Shown here in pieces: positions 36,619-43,469 of a stretch of 64,000 nt of DNA. Below the pieces are notes generated by a model. It ran no database searches, was not told the origin of the DNA, and was given only the letters and a program-made list of their open reading frames with translations. A program made the position numbers and the translations under genes. How positions within the stretch are numbered: the first letter of the stretch is position 1; each line of letters starts with the position of its first letter. The stretch is from positions 434,001 to 498,000 of the forward strand of contig CAWAGG010000001.1 of assembly GCA_963781595.1 (NCBI GenBank). The letters are read 5' to 3'. This stretch comes from JBEDUK01 sp963781595. GTDB lineage: Bacteria > Actinomycetota > UBA4738.

Positions 36619-38186
36619 CGGTCTACCGGACCGAGCTCACGCCGGTCAGCTTCCTGCGACACAGCGCGCTCGTGTTCCCGGACGAGACCGCCGTCGTGCA
36701 CGGCGAACGGCGTTCGACGTACCGGCAGCTGGAGGAACGTGTGGACCGCCTGGCGTCGGCGCTCCGCGCAGCGGGCATGGAGAAGCACGACCGCGTGGCG
36801 TTCCTCAGCCCGAACGCGCCCGCGCTGCTGGAGGCGCACTTCGGCGTGCCCGCAGCTGGCGGGATCCTGGTCGCGATCAACACGCGCCTCTCGGCCGAGG
36901 AGATCGCGTACATCCTCGAGCACTCGGGCTCGCGGTTCCTGTTCGTCGACGCCGAGCTCCAACCGGTGCTGGATCCGATCGATCTCTCGGCGCTGGAGGT
37001 GACGCGGATCGACGACACCGGCCTCCCCGACGACCCGTACGAGGCGTTCCTGGCGACGGGATCGCCCGAGCCGGTCGAGAGCTGGCTCGAGGACGAAGAG
37101 GAGACGATCTCGATCAACTACACCTCGGGGACGACCGGCCGGCCGAAGGGCGTGATGTACACCCACCGCGGCGCGTACCTGAACGCGCTGGGCGAGGTGA
37201 TCGAGGCCGGGCTCACGCGCGATTCCGTGTACCTGTGGACGCTGCCGATGTTCCACTGCAACGGCTGGTGCTTCACGTGGGCGAACGTCGCGATCTCCGC
37301 GAAGCAGGTCTGCCTGCGCAAGGTCGAACCGGAACGGATCTGGGAGCTGTTCGAGAGCGAAGGCGTGACGCACTACAACGGCGCGCCGACCGTGCAGATC
37401 GGGATCGTGAACCACCCCAGCGCGAAGCGGTTGGAGCGGCCGATCACGGTGACGGTGGCGGGCGCGCCACCCTCGCCGACGCTCTTGGGCCGCATGCACG
37501 AGCTGAACCTCCGGCCCGTGCACGTGTACGGCCTGACCGAGACGTACGGCCCGTACACGGTCTGCGCGTGGCACCGCGCGTGGGACGACCTGCCGTCGGA
37601 CGATCAGGCTCGGCTCCTCGCGCGGCAGGGCCAGGGGTACGTGACCGCCGACCGCGCGCGCGTGGTCGACGACGCCGGCGACGACGTGCCGCGCGACGCT
37701 TCGACGATGGGCGAGGTCTGCATGCGCGGGAACAACGTGATGAAGGGGTACTTCGACCAGCCGGAGGCGACCGAGACGGCGTTCGCGGGTGGATGGTTCC
37801 ACTCGGGCGACATCGGCGTGATGCACCCCGACGGGTACGTCGAGCTCCGTGACCGGAAGAAGGACATCATCATCTCCGGCGGCGAGAACATCTCGACGAT
37901 CGAGGTCGAACAGGCGATCCAGCGGCACCCCGCCGTCCTGGAATGCTCGGTCATCGCGATCCCGTCGGAGCGGTGGGGCGAACGCCCGAAGGCGTTCGTC
38001 ACGCTGAAGCCGGACCAGACGGTGACCGAGGTCGAACTGATCGCGTTCTGCCGCGAGCACATCGCGCACTTCAAGTGCCCGGACGCGATCGAGTTCGGCG
38101 ACCTGCCGAAGACGTCCACCGGCAAGGTGCAGAAGTACGTGCTCCGCGAGAAGGAGTGGGCGGGGCACGACAGGCGCATCAACTGA
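36615..38186 (+). CDS. Acyl-CoA synthetase (AMP-forming)
   Basis: 523 residues with the full ANL superfamily pattern: YTSGTTGRPKGVMYTH near residue 168, MFHCNGW, VYGLTETYGP, GWFHSGDIGVMHPDGYVELRDRKKD, and LPKTSTGKVQKYVLR with the catalytic lysine. The HCNGW and GLTETYGP style matches medium-chain or aryl-acyl ligases found in fatty-acid and aromatic degradation. ATG 36615 overlaps the hydratase stop and has GGAGGGG upstream. It activates an acid to its CoA thioester for the hydratase. Confidence 0.92.
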   Translation: MTVYRTELTPVSFLRHSALVFPDETAVVHGERRSTYRQLEERVDRLASALRAAGMEKHDRVAFLSPNAPALLEAHFGVPAAGGILVAINTRLSAEEIAYILEHSGSRFLFVDAELQPVLDPIDLSALEVTRIDDTGLPDDPYEAFLATGSPEPVESWLEDEEETISINYTSGTTGRPKGVMYTHRGAYLNALGEVIEAGLTRDSVYLWTLPMFHCNGWCFTWANVAISAKQVCLRKVEPERIWELFESEGVTHYNGAPTVQIGIVNHPSAKRLERPITVTVAGAPPSPTLLGRMHELNLRPVHVYGLTETYGPYTVCAWHRAWDDLPSDDQARLLARQGQGYVTADRARVVDDAGDDVPRDASTMGEVCMRGNNVMKGYFDQPEATETAFAGGWFHSGDIGVMHPDGYVELRDRKKDIIISGGENISTIEVEQAIQRHPAVLECSVIAIPSERWGERPKAFVTLKPDQTVTEVELIAFCREHIAHFKCPDAIEFGDLPKTSTGKVQKYVLREKEWAGHDRRIN

Positions 38187-38210
38187 TAGCTGCGACGAGG
38201 AGGCGAGGGG

Positions 38211-38837
38211 ATGACCCAGCCGCTCAGCGAGGCGGGCGTTGCGTCGGTGGACGCGGCATTCGCACGCCGCATCGGACCCGCGATGGCCCTCGCCGAGCAC
38301 GCGGAGGCTGTCGCCGAGGCCTGCCACGCGATGGCCCTGCGGTTCCACCGGGGCGGCAAGCTGGTCGTGTTCGGCGCCGGGGCTCCATCCACGGACGCGC
38401 AGCACATCTCCGTCGAGTTCGTCCATCCGGTGATCGTCGGGAAGCGAGCCTTCCCGGCGATCTCGCTCACGAACGACATCGCGACCGTCACCGGCGTCGC
38501 CGAGCGCTCGGGACCCGCCGAGATCTTCGCGCACCAGATCCGGTGCCTGGCAGACGAGCCGGACATCGCGTTCGGTGTCTCGGCGGACGGCGGATCGCCC
38601 GGCGTCCTTCGGGGCCTGGAGGTGGCGAGGGACAAGGGGCTGCTCACCGTCGCGCTCACCGGAGGTGACGGTGGGCCGATCGCCGCCAGCCCGGCCGTCG
38701 ATCACGTGTTCGTCGTGAGATCGGAGGACCCGGCGATCGTCAAGGAGGTCCACGTCACCATCTACCACGTCCTCTGGGAGCTCGTTCACGTGTTCTTCGA
38801 ACAGCCGGGCATGCTGGGACCCGAGGTGGTCCGGTGA
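38211..38837 (+). CDS. SIS-domain protein, GmhA-like (first of two)
   Basis: 208 residues of the sugar isomerase (SIS) fold. The substrate loop reads GAGAPSTDAQHISVEF where sedoheptulose-7-phosphate isomerase GmhA has GNGGSAADAQH. The C-terminal helix YHVLWELVHVFF matches the GmhA end. GGAGG lies well before ATG 38211. It overlaps the HypC-like gene by 4 nt and is part of the hyp operon. Heptose synthesis is not expected in an actinobacterium, so an accessory role in cofactor or hydrogenase maturation is more likely. That is inference, and the altered loop may mean changed substrate or lost catalysis. Confidence 0.83.
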   Translation: MTQPLSEAGVASVDAAFARRIGPAMALAEHAEAVAEACHAMALRFHRGGKLVVFGAGAPSTDAQHISVEFVHPVIVGKRAFPAISLTNDIATVTGVAERSGPAEIFAHQIRCLADEPDIAFGVSADGGSPGVLRGLEVARDKGLLTVALTGGDGGPIAASPAVDHVFVVRSEDPAIVKEVHVTIYHVLWELVHVFFEQPGMLGPEVVR

Positions 38838-39088
38838 CGCCCGCCTCGATCCCGCTCGACCCCACTCCACCCCGCCCGGCGGTCCCCGGGTGCTTCGACG
38901 ACGTCTGCATCACGTGCTCGGACGAAGCCGTCTCCGTTCGCGTGGTGGAGCTCCTCCCGGACGGCCTGGCGAGGGTGGACACGGGCGTGAGCGTGGAGGA
39001 GGTCAGCGTGGCGCTCGTGGAGGCGACGGTTGGCGACACCGTCCTGGTCCATGCGAAGGAAGCGATCGCGATCGTGAGGGACCCGTGA
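38834..39088 (+). CDS. HypC/HupF-type hydrogenase maturation chaperone, variant
   Basis: 84 residues. The second half has the HypC beta-barrel shape (VRVVELLPDGLARVDTG and GDTVLVHAKEAIAIV). The first 25-30 residues are an extension with a cysteine cluster, GCFDDVCITCSDEA, so the usual MCLGIP start with its catalytic Cys2 is absent. Such CITC variants occur next to normal HypC in actinobacterial hyp operons. A standard HypC is at 40441. The gene begins at GTG 38834, overlapping the SIS stop (GTGA), and its own stop overlaps the next SIS start. It may handle a different step of Fe(CN)2CO assembly; this is inferred. Confidence 0.8.
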   Translation: MTPASIPLDPTPPRPAVPGCFDDVCITCSDEAVSVRVVELLPDGLARVDTGVSVEEVSVALVEATVGDTVLVHAKEAIAIVRDP

Positions 39089-39783
39089 GCGAGCCGCGGG
39101 ACCCGGGTGCGCCGGCCGGCCGCACGGACGACGGCCTGGGTTCGCTCTACCCGTTCCTCTACGAAGAAGGGTCGAACCTCGCGGCGGTCATGGAGGAGGT
39201 GCGCCGTTCGACGGTCGAGAAGGCGAACGAGGTGGTCAAGCTCCGGGAGCGGGTCCTCGAGCGCGACCGTGAGCGCCTGGTTTCGTGCGCGCGGGCCATG
39301 GCCGAGAGCTTCCTAGCAGGAGGGAAGCTCTTCGCGTTCGGGAACGGCGGAAGCAGCACCGACGCCCAGGACGTCGTAACGATGTTCCTGGCGCCTGGGG
39401 GCGGCTCCCGTCCGCTCCCGGCGGTGTCGCTGACGAGCGACATCGCCGTGGTGACGGCGCTGTCGAATGACATCAGTTTCGACGTCGTGTACGCGCGGCA
39501 GATCTCCGCGTTCGGCAGGAAGGGGGACATCGCGCTCGGACTGTCCACGAGCGGCAACTCGGAGAACCTGATCCGAGCGTTCGACGAAGCGTCGCGGCGG
39601 GGACTGCTCACGATCGGGCTGGCCGGATACGAGGGCGGCAGGATGGCTGAGGTCGATACGATCGACCACCTGTTCGTCGTGCCGTCCTCGTCGGTCCATC
39701 GGATCCAGGAGGCGCAGACGACGACCTATCACGTGCTGTGGGAACTCACGCACGCGGCGATGGCGGAGGCAGCGACGGGGTAA
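39085..39783 (+). CDS. SIS-domain protein, GmhA-like (second)
   Basis: 232 residues of the SIS family, with the canonical GNGGSSTDAQD loop and LSTSGNSENLIRA, the two sugar-phosphate binding segments, and a C-terminal TTYHVLWELTHAAM. An N-terminal extension of about 75 residues (helical, EVRRSTVEKANEVVKLRERVLERDR) is absent from GmhA. It is probably the catalytically complete partner of the first SIS protein (208 residues). GTG 39085 overlaps the HypC-like stop. Its conserved place inside the hyp operon points to a hydrogenase-related role, not yet defined here. Confidence 0.85.
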   Translation: MSEPRDPGAPAGRTDDGLGSLYPFLYEEGSNLAAVMEEVRRSTVEKANEVVKLRERVLERDRERLVSCARAMAESFLAGGKLFAFGNGGSSTDAQDVVTMFLAPGGGSRPLPAVSLTSDIAVVTALSNDISFDVVYARQISAFGRKGDIALGLSTSGNSENLIRAFDEASRRGLLTIGLAGYEGGRMAEVDTIDHLFVVPSSSVHRIQEAQTTTYHVLWELTHAAMAEAATG

Positions 39784-39865
39784 GGTGGCGACCGCCCGGC
39801 GACGCCGGGGGTGGAGGGCCGGGTGAGATGCGATCGAGCCGTTGCGTGACGGCGAGGGGGGCGTG

Positions 39866-40450
39866 ATGCGGTTCCGCATCGCGCCGGAGCGCTCTCGCGT
39901 GGAGATCCACGGCTCCACGAACCTCCATCCCGTGCGCGCCGAGGCAGACGGTCCGCAGGGGTGGATCGACGCGGCGATCGCGGAGGGGCGCGTCGACGTC
40001 TCCTCCCAGCCGAGGGCGCATGTGGAGTTCGCCGTCGACCGCCTACGATCGGGCAACACGATGTTCGAGCGTGAGCTGCAGCGTCGGGTCGACGCGCGAC
40101 GGTATCCGACGATCGTCGGCGAGCTCAGGATGACGCGCGAGACCCGCACGCCGGGGCGGTACGCGGTCGAGGGCGATCTCACCTTCCACGGTGTGACCAG
40201 GACGGTGGGCGGCGAGGTCACCGTCGCGGTCCTCGGCGATCGTGGGCTACGGGTCGAGGGCGAGCACGTGTTCGACATCCGGGACTTCGGGCTCGACCCG
40301 CCGAAGGTGCTGATGCTCAGAGCGATGCCGGAGGTCACGGCGCGGATCGCGGTCGAGGCTGACCCGGATGGGGCTGGAGACGGTCGGACATCAGGCGGCC
40401 GACGGCGCAGGAGGTCAGACCGACGCACGGGAGGAACGCCATGTGCCTAG
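39866..40450 (+). CDS. YceI family lipocalin-like protein
   Basis: 194 residues of the YceI beta-barrel family: FRIAPERSRVEIHGSTN, the VDRLRSGNTMFERELQRRVDARRYPTI core and GDLTFHGVTRTVGGEV. YceI barrels bind long isoprenoid or fatty amide ligands. No signal peptide is visible, so it is probably cytoplasmic. The C-terminus is an arginine- and glycine-rich tail of about 25 residues that overlaps hypC by 10 nt. ATG 39866 has GAGGGGGG upstream. Its presence among hyp genes is unusual. Confidence 0.83.
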   Translation: MRFRIAPERSRVEIHGSTNLHPVRAEADGPQGWIDAAIAEGRVDVSSQPRAHVEFAVDRLRSGNTMFERELQRRVDARRYPTIVGELRMTRETRTPGRYAVEGDLTFHGVTRTVGGEVTVAVLGDRGLRVEGEHVFDIRDFGLDPPKVLMLRAMPEVTARIAVEADPDGAGDGRTSGGRRRRRSDRRTGGTPCA

Positions 40451-40713
40451 GGATACCGGGAGAGGTGATCGAGATCCTGGACGACCGCCCGGATCTGGCC
40501 CGCGTGAATGTCAGCGGCGTGCGCCGGGCGATCAACATCGGGTTGCTGGAGAACGAACGGGTCGAGCCCGGCGACTGGGTCCTGATCCACGTCGGGTTCG
40601 CGCTCTCCAAGATCGACGAGGGCGAAGCGAACGCGGCGCTCGCGTTCCTCGAGGGCATCGGGCAGTCGTACACCGACGAGCTGAACGCGCTCGCCGAGTC
40701 CCGGATCGAATGA
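40441..40713 (+). CDS. hypC: HypC hydrogenase maturation chaperone
   Basis: 90 residues with the exact HypC start MCLGIPGEV, whose Cys2 shuttles iron and CO2/CN ligands to HypD and the hydrogenase large subunit. The barrel continues as ARVNVSGVRRAINIGLL and GDWVLIHVGFALSKIDEGEA. It follows yceI with a 10-nt overlap and precedes hypD by 22 nt. The whole set is on one transcript, most likely started upstream of the SIS genes. Confidence 0.95.
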   Translation: MCLGIPGEVIEILDDRPDLARVNVSGVRRAINIGLLENERVEPGDWVLIHVGFALSKIDEGEANAALAFLEGIGQSYTDELNALAESRIE

Positions 40714-40735
40714 CGGCGCCACGGGAGGTTCGATA

Positions 40736-41863
40736 GTGAAGTATGTTGACGAATTCCGTGACGCCGCCAAGGCGCAGGCGCTGGCCGCGAGCATCGCCGA
40801 GCTATGCGAGCCGGGACGGCGATACAAGTTCATGGAGGTGTGCGGCGGCCACACGCACACGATCTACAAGCACGGACTGGAGGACTATCTCCCCGAGAGC
40901 GTCGAGCTGGTCCACGGCCCGGGCTGTCCGGTCTGCGTGATCCCGATGGGGCGGGTGGACGACGCGATCTGGATCGCGGAGCAGCCGGACACGATCATGA
41001 CGTCGTTCGGCGACATGATGCGCGTGCCGGGCGGGCGTGGTTCGTTCCTCGACTCGAAGGCGCAGGGCGCCGACATCCGGATGGTGTACTCCCCGCTCGA
41101 TTCCCTGAAGATCGCGCGGGAGAACCCCGAGAAACGGGTCGTGTTCATGGCGATCGGGTTCGAGACCACGGCGCCCTCCACGGCGATGACCGTGCTGCGC
41201 GCGAAGCTGGAGGGGCTGGAGAACTTCTCGGTGTTCTGCAACCACGTCACGATCATCCCGGCGATCAAGGCGATCCTCGACTCCCCCGACATGCGCCTGG
41301 ACGGCTTCATCGGCCCGGGTCACGTCTCGACGGTGATCGGCTGCCGGCCATACGGGTTCATCGCGCGGGATCACGGCAAGCCGCTGGTCTGCGCCGGGTT
41401 CGAGCCGCTGGACATCCTGACCTCGATCTACATGTTGCTCAAGCAGCTGCGAGACGGCCGCTGCGAGGTGGAGAACCAGTACACGCGCGTGGTGCCGTGG
41501 GACGGCAACCGCAAGGCGCTCGACGTTATCAACGAAGTCATGGGATTGCGCCCGTACTTCGAGTGGCGCGGCCTCGGGTTCATCTCCCACTCGGCGCTGC
41601 GAGTGCGCGATGCTTACGCCGCGTTCGACGCCGAGCTGATCTACGAGCTCCCCGGCCTGCGCATCGCCGATCCGAAAGCCTGCCAATGCGGCGAGGTCCT
41701 GAAGGGCGTCATCAAGCCGTGGGAGTGCAAGGTGTTCGGGACCGCGTGCACGCCGGAGACCCCGATCGGGACGTGCATGGTCTCGCCGGAGGGCGCCTGC
41801 GCCGCGTACTACAACTTCGGTCGGTTCACCCGTGAACGGGTCAAGGAGGCGACGCTCGCATGA
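40736..41863 (+). CDS. hypD: HypD hydrogenase maturation protein
   Basis: 375 residues, full length. Conserved features: MEVCGGHTHTIYKHGL with the active Cys, HGPGCPVCVIP, GFETTAPSTAM, GPGHVSTVIG, and the C-terminal cysteine set (CQCGEVLKG, CKVFGTACTPETPIGTCMVSPEGACAA) that binds the [4Fe-4S] cluster. It forms the HypCD scaffold on which the Fe(CN)2CO group is built. GTG 40736 has GGGAGG upstream. The stop overlaps an ATG at 41860 (ATGA), which should start hypE but lies in another frame. Confidence 0.96.
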   Translation: MKYVDEFRDAAKAQALAASIAELCEPGRRYKFMEVCGGHTHTIYKHGLEDYLPESVELVHGPGCPVCVIPMGRVDDAIWIAEQPDTIMTSFGDMMRVPGGRGSFLDSKAQGADIRMVYSPLDSLKIARENPEKRVVFMAIGFETTAPSTAMTVLRAKLEGLENFSVFCNHVTIIPAIKAILDSPDMRLDGFIGPGHVSTVIGCRPYGFIARDHGKPLVCAGFEPLDILTSIYMLLKQLRDGRCEVENQYTRVVPWDGNRKALDVINEVMGLRPYFEWRGLGFISHSALRVRDAYAAFDAELIYELPGLRIADPKACQCGEVLKGVIKPWECKVFGTACTPETPIGTCMVSPEGACAAYYNFGRFTRERVKEATLA

Positions 41864-43112
41864 AGGGCGAAGGGATGGTCTCCGAGGCCGAGCCCCGCTC
41901 CGCCGACTGGGCGGAAGAGGCGCTGCGGGAAGCGGAGGATGGGGAGCCGAGCACGCCGAGCACGCCGAGCACGCCGAGCACGCCGAGCACGCCGAGCACG
42001 CCGAGCACGCCGCGGCGGGCTCGGCGCTGCTGTCGAAGGAGGAGCAGGTCCTCGAGCGGATCGACAAGGCGAGGCGGCGCCGCGCGAAGATCAACGAGGA
42101 GCGGATCACGCTCGCCCACGGAGCCGGCGGGAAGGCGACCCACACCCTGATCGAGGCGGTGTTCCTGGAGGCCTTCCGCAACCCCCTGCTCGAGCCGCTG
42201 GAGGACGGCGCCGTCTTCCCGGTGAACGCCGAGCCCGGCGCCCCGCGGATGGCCCTGACGACGGACTCGTTCGTCGTCTCCCCACTGTTCTTCCCCGGTG
42301 GCGACATCGGCGACCTGGCGGTGAACGGGACGGTCAACGATCTGGCGGTGACCGGGGCCAGGCCCCTGTACCTGTCGGCTGGGTTCATCCTCGAGGAGGG
42401 GTTCGCCGTCGACGAGCTGCAGCGCATCGCGGCGTCCATGGCGGCGGCCGCAGCCGCCGCCGGCGTGGCGATCGTCACGGGCGACACCAAGGTCGTACAG
42501 AAGGGCAAGGCGGACGGCTGCTACATCAACACCGCCGGGGTGGGCGTCTTCGAACGTGATCTGTCCCTGGGCGCGTCGAACGCCCGACCCGGCGATGTCG
42601 TCCTCGTCTCCGGGCCGATCGGCGATCACGGCATCACGATCATGCTCGCCCGTGGAGGGCTGGACATCGAATCCGACGTGGAGTCGGACACGGCGCCGCT
42701 GCACGGGCTCGTCGCGACCCTGCTGGACGCCGCTCCCGGCGTCCGGTGCCTCCGGGACGCGACCCGGGGCGGGGTGGCGACGATCCTCAACGAGGTCGCG
42801 CGGGCGTCGAACGTCGCGCTCGTCGTCGAGGAGGATGCGCTGCCGGTCCGGCCGGAGGTGCGGGGTGCCTGCGAGATCCTCGGCATCGACCCGATGTACG
42901 TGGCCTGCGAGGGCCGGTTGGTCGCGATCGTCGCGGGCGAGGACGCCGACGCCGCCCTGGCGGCGATGCGGACGCATCCCCTCGGTGCCGGCGCCGCGAT
43001 CGTCGGGCGAGTGAAAGACGACCCACCCACGCTGGTCCTGTTGAAGACCGAGTTCGGCGGGACACGGATCGTGGACATGTTGATCGGTGACCCGCTGCCG
43101 CGGATCTGCTGA
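41832..43112 (+). CDS. hypE: HypE hydrogenase maturation protein, start out of frame
   Basis: The body (about residues 85-426) is a normal HypE: ERITLAHGAGGKATHTLIE, the PurM-like nucleotide core DSFVVSPLFFPGGDIG, DTKVVQKG, and the terminal PRIC with the cysteine that receives the carbamoyl group from HypF and dehydrates it to cyanide. The uninterrupted frame begins at GTG 41832, inside hypD, and its first codons are arginine-rich and unlike HypE. The expected coupled start ATG 41860 reads MKGEGMVSEAEPRSADWAEE but is in another frame, because of a truncated repeat unit at 41944-41948. If one unit were complete, that start would read straight into HypE. Confidence 0.88.
   Translation: MNGSRRRRSHEGRRDGLRGRAPLRRLGGRGAAGSGGWGAEHAEHAEHAEHAEHAEHAEHAAAGSALLSKEEQVLERIDKARRRRAKINEERITLAHGAGGKATHTLIEAVFLEAFRNPLLEPLEDGAVFPVNAEPGAPRMALTTDSFVVSPLFFPGGDIGDLAVNGTVNDLAVTGARPLYLSAGFILEEGFAVDELQRIAASMAAAAAAAGVAIVTGDTKVVQKGKADGCYINTAGVGVFERDLSLGASNARPGDVVLVSGPIGDHGITIMLARGGLDIESDVESDTAPLHGLVATLLDAAPGVRCLRDATRGGVATILNEVARASNVALVVEEDALPVRPEVRGACEILGIDPMYVACEGRLVAIVAGEDADAALAAMRTHPLGAGAAIVGRVKDDPPTLVLLKTEFGGTRIVDMLIGDPLPRIC
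41949..42011 (+). repeat. Seven tandem copies of a 9-nt unit in the hypE N-terminus
   Basis: GAGCACGCC is repeated seven times without change. It encodes Glu-His-Ala repeats in the hypE frame and Ser-Thr-Pro repeats in the frame of ATG 41860. The preceding GAGCC at 41944-41948 looks like an eighth unit that lost 4 nt. Confidence 0.9.
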
Positions 43113-43133
43113 CGGCGGCGGTCCGAGCCGCGA

Positions 43134-43424
43134 CTAACCTTCCTCGACCTGGGCCGGGAGTCCCGCGCCCATGTCCGCGAGCGGCAGCACCTCGAAGTGC
43201 GCGAAGTTGTAAACGGGCGACCGCGCCAGGAGCAGGTCCAGCTCCTCGTTCGATCCGACGTCGTAGATCCAGGCGCCGCCGTGGCGCCCGACCACGTGGT
43301 ACCGGGCGGTGACCTTGCCCTGCGCCTCGAGCGGTTCGGCGTAATCGGGCATCTTCAGCACGGCCCGGACCATCTCGCTCGAGAGGGTGGAGATCTCGAG
43401 CCGCCACAGGACGAGGAACTTCAT
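43134..43424 (-). CDS. Muconolactone isomerase-like small protein
   Basis: 96 residues of the muconolactone delta-isomerase-like dimeric alpha/beta barrel type: MKFLVLWRLEI, then RYHVVGRHGGAWIYDVGSNEELDLLLARSPVYNFAHFEVLPL. Many family members outside catechol pathways have no known substrate. GGGAGG precedes ATG 43424. It is the last gene of a leftward set after hypF and converges with hypE. A role connected to hydrogenase maturation cannot be excluded but is not suggested by the fold. Confidence 0.82.
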   Translation of the reverse strand: MKFLVLWRLEISTLSSEMVRAVLKMPDYAEPLEAQGKVTARYHVVGRHGGAWIYDVGSNEELDLLLARSPVYNFAHFEVLPLADMGAGLPAQVEEG

Positions 43425-43469
43425 CGCGATCGCCTCCCTCTCGGCCCGGTCGGCCGGTACGGTGCGACC

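Noticed and set aside
41949..42011. CRISPR-like short tandem repeats
   Set aside because: The unit is 9 nt with no spacers and lies inside a coding region; it is a simple tandem repeat.
29389..43112. Search for [NiFe]-hydrogenase subunits in or near the hyp operon
   Set aside because: No protein with the L1/L2 CxxC motifs of a large subunit or the Fe-S pattern of a small subunit was found in the window.
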